A DNA stretch of 9,013 nt from NCBI GenBank assembly GCA_029859455.1, contig JAOUDE010000093.1:1-9013 (forward strand), read 5' to 3'. The notes under the pieces were generated by a model, which saw only the letters and a program-made list of their open reading frames with translations, had not been told where the DNA came from and did no database searches. Position 1 is the first letter of the stretch. The number at the start of each line of letters is the position of its first letter. A program made the translations under genes and the position numbers. Shown in pieces: positions 5,823 to 9,013 of this stretch. The stretch is from Ignavibacteria bacterium. Its GTDB lineage: Bacteria; Bacteroidota; Ignavibacteria; UBA10030; UBA6906.

Positions 5823-6353
5823 TCACGAAGTCGAATGTTGATCATCTTCAAGAACTGCAAGCAGCGCGGCAAGGTTGAGAGGTCTCGTATACATGGCGAG
5901 AGACCCGTCACTCTCATGCGGCCACTCAGTCTCCGGACGGTCCCGGTACAGTTCGATTCCGTTTCCGTCAGGGTCCCTCAGATACAGCGCCTCGCTCACA
6001 CCATGATCGGCGGCTCCTTCCAGTTGAATCCCTGCTTCCAGAAGTCGTTGAAGAGCTGTCGCGAGCGACCTCCGTGTAGGATACAGAAACGCCACATGGT
6101 AGAGACCTGTCATGCCTGCCCCCGGCTCCGGGCCTCCGAGGCTCTCCCATGTATTAAGGCCGATGTGATGATGGTAGCCACCGGCGCTGAGAAACGCTGC
6201 GCTTGTTCCTATCCTCTGAGTGAGCTGGAAGCCGAGCAGATCCCGGTAGAATGCAACCGCCCGGTCGAGATCGGCAACCTTCAGATGGATGTGTCCAACC
6301 CTGACCTGCGGGTGAACCGGCTGATTCCTCTTCATCCGTTGAGCGTCCGACAT
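5823..6353 (-). CDS. VOC-family protein, catechol-2,3-dioxygenase-like
   Basis: A 176-residue cytoplasmic VOC protein. It opens with VGHIHLKVADLDRAVAFYRDLLGF (residues 19-42, in outline), the signature of the CatE/extradiol-dioxygenase-like group. H23, H86 (GLYHVAF) and E134 (GIELYRDRP) occupy the positions of the usual His-His-Glu metal site, and YHHHIGLNTW (60-69) is the typical end of the first half. It is a single-domain protein; two-domain CatE enzymes are about 280 residues, so this could be a half-length relative or act as a dimer. Start and stop joints are overlapping: its ATG shares one base with the preceding stop (TGATG), and its stop overlaps a GTG of csaA. Substrate unknown. Confidence 0.9.
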   Translation of the reverse strand: MSDAQRMKRNQPVHPQVRVGHIHLKVADLDRAVAFYRDLLGFQLTQRIGTSAAFLSAGGYHHHIGLNTWESLGGPEPGAGMTGLYHVAFLYPTRRSLATALQRLLEAGIQLEGAADHGVSEALYLRDPDGNGIELYRDRPETEWPHESDGSLAMYTRPLNLAALLAVLEDDQHSTS

Positions 6354-7258
6354 CAGCGTTCCTCACGAAACTCGAGCCAGAGGCCATGAGTGAGGTCCGG
6401 TGGAAGAAACATGCTCGCTCCCTGTTCCGTTCGGATAATTTCCGGTACTTCCATCGATCCGGATGCCATGACCTGCTGCAACCGGAGCAGATTGCGGGTG
6501 GAAACAGTCGCACCGACAATTCTCCTTCCCTCAACCTGTTGAAGATCGCCGGGCAACAGCAGAACCTCGCCCCGGGGAAACCTGATTCGTGCCGCAGTGA
6601 ACTGAGGTAACCGCATTTCTTCCATCACCGGGTTCGCTCCAAGATCGATGAGAAGCGCCCGTTCTCCTGACAGCTCGTCACCTGCGATCCATACTCCCGT
6701 CAACATCTCTGCACCGTTTGCATGTTCAAAGTGCTCCGGGAGATCATTCGGTGATCTGTTCCGGCTGCCGAAGAAGATGTGACGGATCGGATCGTCGTGC
6801 CGGAATGCCAGCAAACCCGGAGAGCGCCGATAGTTTCTCCCGAGCTGATCAAATCTTCCAGCCAGTTCGTCAAGGTCAGGGGCAAATAGAGCGACAAATG
6901 CCGGGCCGTCACCGTTGCGCAGATGTCGGGCATATTCGAATGCCAGCGGATCGCCGGCTGACCCGACAGAGAGGAGTTCGATCTCCGTTCCATCACTGAA
7001 TTTGGCATGTTTGTTCCGGATGCCGTTTTCGTGATAGGTACCCGGTTTGAGTGTGAACCCGAGTTGCCGATAACGGTCAGCAGCCGCTTCCAGGTCGGCA
7101 ACCGCGAGGACGATGTGGTCGAGGCCATCGACGAGAACAGATCCTCCGCGCACAACCTCCTGCCCCGCCAGAGGCATTGCTTGAGCCACACACATCATCA
7201 GGAGCCATGCAGGAAAACGGATCGCTCTCCCGTTCCGCCGATCAACCTGCCGGACCAC
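6353..7258 (-). CDS. Exported glyoxalase-like (PF13468-type) VOC protein
   Basis: About 301 residues from GTG 7258. The N-terminus has several arginines, then a hydrophobic stretch (FPAWLLMMCVAQAMPLAG, about 15-32), suggesting signal-peptide export. The VOC-like domain begins LDHIVLAVADLEAAADRYRQLGF (about 46-68), with HENGIRNKHAKFSDGTEIELLSV (76-98) as in the Glyoxalase_3 group. The C-terminal half carries a second, weaker VOC-like repeat. The start is uncertain: the frame stays open to 7405, ATGs at 7198/7195 would remove most of the basic region, and no good Shine-Dalgarno marks any of them. It overlaps the ABM-like gene by 17 bp. The export prediction is inferred; the enzymatic activity is unknown. 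Confidence 0.82.
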   Translation of the reverse strand: MVRQVDRRNGRAIRFPAWLLMMCVAQAMPLAGQEVVRGGSVLVDGLDHIVLAVADLEAAADRYRQLGFTLKPGTYHENGIRNKHAKFSDGTEIELLSVGSAGDPLAFEYARHLRNGDGPAFVALFAPDLDELAGRFDQLGRNYRRSPGLLAFRHDDPIRHIFFGSRNRSPNDLPEHFEHANGAEMLTGVWIAGDELSGERALLIDLGANPVMEEMRLPQFTAARIRFPRGEVLLLPGDLQQVEGRRIVGATVSTRNLLRLQQVMASGSMEVPEIIRTEQGASMFLPPDLTHGLWLEFREER

Positions 7259-7571
7259 CCCGGCCGAGAGAAGTAAACGTCCCGATCTGATTCTCAGCCG
7301 TTGTGAACTGTTCACAGTGTCTGTCGATCTCCTCATACTCGGCGTTGAACTCTTTCCTGAAATCCTGCCAGTCTGGTTCTCTCCTCCAGCGATCGATCGT
7401 GACATATCTCAAAGGCGTGGAGAGATAGCGAACCAGCTCGGTACCAGGATATCCGGCGTGCCTGCTCATCAGCACTGCCCACGTCCCGCCAGGTTCATAC
7501 GAAGCCCGGAACTCCCGTTCGAACTCGGGATCGATGAAATATTCCCGGATCACTGTGTATCCTGGCTGCAC
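7242..7571 (-). CDS. Small antibiotic-biosynthesis-monooxygenase-like (dimeric alpha/beta barrel) protein
   Basis: A 109-residue protein resembling the ABM branch of the dimeric alpha+beta barrel fold. It starts YTVIREYFIDPEFEREFRASY (about 5-25), continues GGTWAVLMSRHAGYPGTELVRYL (28-50), and has YVTIDRWRREPDWQDFRKEFNAEYEEIDRHCE (56-87). These follow the usual strand-helix-strand layout of such small proteins. Members bind or oxidise small aromatic or quinone-like molecules, or act as general stress proteins; this one is unassigned. The start is GTG at 7571, with GGGGAG about 8 nt upstream. Its last codons overlap the start of the exported VOC gene, so the two are probably translationally coupled. 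Confidence 0.78.
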   Translation of the reverse strand: MQPGYTVIREYFIDPEFEREFRASYEPGGTWAVLMSRHAGYPGTELVRYLSTPLRYVTIDRWRREPDWQDFRKEFNAEYEEIDRHCEQFTTAENQIGTFTSLGRGGPAG

Positions 7572-7611
7572 TTCACTAGCTCCCCGGCCGATCGGGCCAA
7601 CAAAACCCTGC

Positions 7612-8187
7612 CTATCCGGCAGAATCGTACGCCGTCCTGATCCAGGCGATCAGTTCCGCGTTCACTTCCTTCGGGTCGGTGAGTTTCACCTTGTACTGGC
7701 ACATCTGCCCGGCCGGAAGCTGGAACAACCGGTCTGTCGGCGTGACACCCTTCATGTTCAGACCAAGATCAACCCTTGTGTTGGTCGCGGGACCGATCAT
7801 TGCAAATTGTTTCTTGCGGCGATAGCTCACATAGGTTTTCTTTGGCGCCTCTTCGAACTCTCCGAACTTGCGCATCGCGGCGATCAGTTTGTCATGGATC
7901 GCTCTGAGCTCTGCTCTGGGACCAGCATAAAGACCATCAAGGACCTGGCTCATGGAAAGACCCTGTGCTCCGGCCGCGGACTGTCCGTCCGACTTGCGAA
8001 CGATGTGCACGAGAGTGTTCGCGTCGCCATGTCCCATGCCGAGGGTCGTCTTCAGCATGGCAACAAGCTCCCCGTGCTTCGCCAGCCCGCTCTTCTTCAC
8101 AATGGCAGATAGCTCGTCGATCGACTTTCCTGTACGTTTTTCGATGTTGGCGAGTTGTGTGGCGACCGCTTTGCTCATGTCCGACAT
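7612..8187 (-). CDS. DUF4287/DUF5655 two-domain protein
   Basis: 191 residues. The N-terminal part (about 4-62) is a helical DUF4287-type segment: KAVATQLANIEKRTGKSIDEL, then SGLAKHGELVAMLKTTLGMGHGDANTLVH. The C-terminal part (about 85-188) matches the DUF5655 type: LDGLYAGPRAELRAIHDKL, FGEFEEAPKKTYVSYRRKKQFAMIGPATNTRVDLGLN and a closing helix AELIAWIRTAYDSA. The combination is recurrent, with no known activity. The start at 8187 is clear: AGGAGA lies 6 nt upstream. The frame stays open to 8397, but the extra residues overlap the DUF1287 gene and do not look like the family. It follows that gene by 52 bp. Confidence 0.88.
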   Translation of the reverse strand: MSDMSKAVATQLANIEKRTGKSIDELSAIVKKSGLAKHGELVAMLKTTLGMGHGDANTLVHIVRKSDGQSAAGAQGLSMSQVLDGLYAGPRAELRAIHDKLIAAMRKFGEFEEAPKKTYVSYRRKKQFAMIGPATNTRVDLGLNMKGVTPTDRLFQLPAGQMCQYKVKLTDPKEVNAELIAWIRTAYDSAG

Positions 8188-8193
8188 GTATCT

Positions 8194-8199
8194 TCTCCT
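8194..8199 (-). promoter_or_regulatory. Shine-Dalgarno deciding the DUF4287 start
   Basis: AGGAGA on the minus strand, 6 nt before ATG 8187. This rejects longer upstream starts. Confidence 0.65.
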
Positions 8200-8239
8200 G
8201 ACCTGTAGTGAGTTTGATTCTTCAATGACACGGTGCTCA

Positions 8240-8824
8240 TTATCGACCCCGGTACCGATAATGACCGGTGATCGGATACCGGAACAGAATATCGCCGATC
8301 TCAGGTCCCGATCCGATGTTGTGAACCACGAGAGGCCGACGACCGTCAGCCGAGCGTGTGCCCACTGCGATTCCGATGTGAGGAAGGTTTCCTTCAAGCA
8401 TCCATGTCACAAGATCTCCCTCTTTGTAGTCATCACTGTCCGAAGAGACAGCAAGCGCCGTCCCATGACGAGCAAAGAACACCTGGAGGTTCGGGACTCT
8501 CCTGTGATCGATGTTCGGATCAGGTTTTTCCAGGCCCCAGAGGCGTGGGTATGAATCAAAGTCGGCCTTCATATCTTCATGGACTTTCTCCTGCAGATCG
8601 ATTCCTACAGCCCGGTACGCACGTATGACAAGATCGGTGCAGACCCCGATCGAATCCGGTACATCTCCGCCGGGATAGCCGATACGGAGATAGCTGCCGT
8701 CATATACGACATGATGCGAGAGCCGGTTCATCGCTGCCTCTGCGAGGCGGCCCGGAAAATCTTCCGCCTGCCCGGTGATGACCTGAGGCAACGAGACAAG
8801 CAGCGGAAGAATGAAGGTTCGCAT
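8240..8824 (-). CDS. DUF1287 (YijF-like) exported protein
   Basis: A 194-residue DUF1287 protein. A short signal-like N-terminus (MRTFILPLLVSLPQVITGQA, cleavable near residue 20) is followed by the conserved YDGSYLRIGYPGGDVP (41-56). Next come GVCTDLVIRAYRAVGIDLQ (60-78), VHEDM, and NIDHRRVPNLQVFFAR (104-119). The likely nucleophile is C62, with H149 in LPHIGIAV and H168 in VVHNIG, the arrangement expected of an NlpC/P60-like cysteine hydrolase fold. This points to a periplasmic enzyme, possibly acting on cell-wall peptides; no substrate is known. Its ATG overlaps by one base the TGA of an upstream frame (TGATG), so it is the downstream member of an operon running in from beyond the window. 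Confidence 0.9.
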   Translation of the reverse strand: MRTFILPLLVSLPQVITGQAEDFPGRLAEAAMNRLSHHVVYDGSYLRIGYPGGDVPDSIGVCTDLVIRAYRAVGIDLQEKVHEDMKADFDSYPRLWGLEKPDPNIDHRRVPNLQVFFARHGTALAVSSDSDDYKEGDLVTWMLEGNLPHIGIAVGTRSADGRRPLVVHNIGSGPEIGDILFRYPITGHYRYRGR

Positions 8825-9013
8825 CAGTATTCGACGATCCGGTCAAGTTGCAACAACCAACCCGCTTCGCCCGGCACCAGTACATACTGAAGCTGGCGAT
8901 ACTCCCTGTTCGTTCCCCCTCCCGGTACAGCGGGAATCTCCGGACGAGCACGCTCTCGACAATGGCAGAATTCGTCACCACCCTGATATCCTTCCGCCGC
9001 TGCCGGATCATGG
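8824..9013 (-). pseudogene. 3' end of an unidentified gene, apparently frameshifted
   Basis: The right edge cuts a minus-strand gene. From the edge to about 8920 the coding-like frame reads RRKDIRVVTNSAIVESVLVR, then FPLYREGE, with strongly G/C-biased third positions. From about 8915 to 8824 the coding-like frame is the one shifted by one base, ending REYRQLQYVLVPGEAGWLL and then QLDRIVEY before TGA. The second frame's stop overlaps the DUF1287 start (TGATG), as expected of a true upstream gene. The change falls at a run of five C on the plus strand (8915-8919), a typical site for a one-base indel or sequencing error. The ending is faintly SnoaL/NTF2-like, but I do not assign a family. Confidence 0.5.

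Noticed and set aside
5835..6389. Long plus-strand open frame of 184 codons antisense to the VOC gene
   Set aside because: Shadow frame of a well-supported VOC gene; no domain or ribosome site.
7534..8554. Two long overlapping plus-strand frames (192 and 200 codons)
   Set aside because: They lie antisense to the ABM, DUF4287 and DUF1287 genes, which have clear family motifs. The plus-strand translations are low-complexity and Cys/Arg/Ser-rich, as expected of shadows.
1..9013. CRISPR arrays, tRNA/rRNA genes, insertion sequences, toxin-antitoxin or defence modules
   Set aside because: No regularly spaced repeats, cloverleaf-like sequences, transposase or nuclease motifs were seen on either strand.

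Overview
This is an ordinary bacterial chromosomal window, about 55% GC by eye, densely packed with short housekeeping-type and poorly characterised genes. Most genes start at ATG, some at GTG or TTG, often behind purine-rich Shine-Dalgarno sites. The mix (DinB, VOC, DUF1697, DUF1579, DUF1287, MscS and a NarL-type regulator) suggests a Gram-negative environmental bacterium, possibly of the Bacteroidota/Ignavibacteriota/FCB group. No gene fixes the phylum, so this is a weak inference. There is no rRNA, tRNA, CRISPR array, insertion sequence or phage gene.

Layout. An orphan NarL/LuxR response regulator lies at 127-822 on the minus strand. A divergent region (about 860-1067) holds its likely promoter and a GC-rich hairpin. 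Two plus-strand genes follow: a DUF1697 protein (1068-1619) and a small VOC protein (1668-2039). From 2061 to the right edge every gene is on the minus strand. In transcription order, right to left, these are: a frameshifted gene cut by the window edge, DUF1287, DUF4287/DUF5655, an ABM-like protein, an exported glyoxalase-like VOC protein, a cytoplasmic VOC protein, csaA, a zinc-knuckle protein, DinB, DUF1579, a signal-peptide mini-ORF, MscS, a C-terminal fragment of a phosphatidylserine decarboxylase, and a small membrane protein. Many joints are overlapping stop/start pairs (TGATG, GTGA), so several of these genes are probably translationally coupled.

How the genes work together. The clearest unit is ABM - secreted VOC - VOC - csaA, where each gene overlaps the next. 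Two metalloenzyme-fold proteins and a small dimeric-barrel protein suggest small-molecule turnover or detoxification, but no substrate can be named. MscS and the decarboxylase fragment both relate to the membrane.

The most notable observations are signs of gene decay or sequence error. An in-frame TGA separates a clean signal peptide from the MscS body. An 81-codon decarboxylase remnant retains the pyruvoyl-forming Gly-Gly-Ser site. A reading-frame switch lies at a five-C run near the right edge. A 5-bp tandem duplication sits at the start of the zinc-knuckle gene. I did not find a convincing new multi-gene system.
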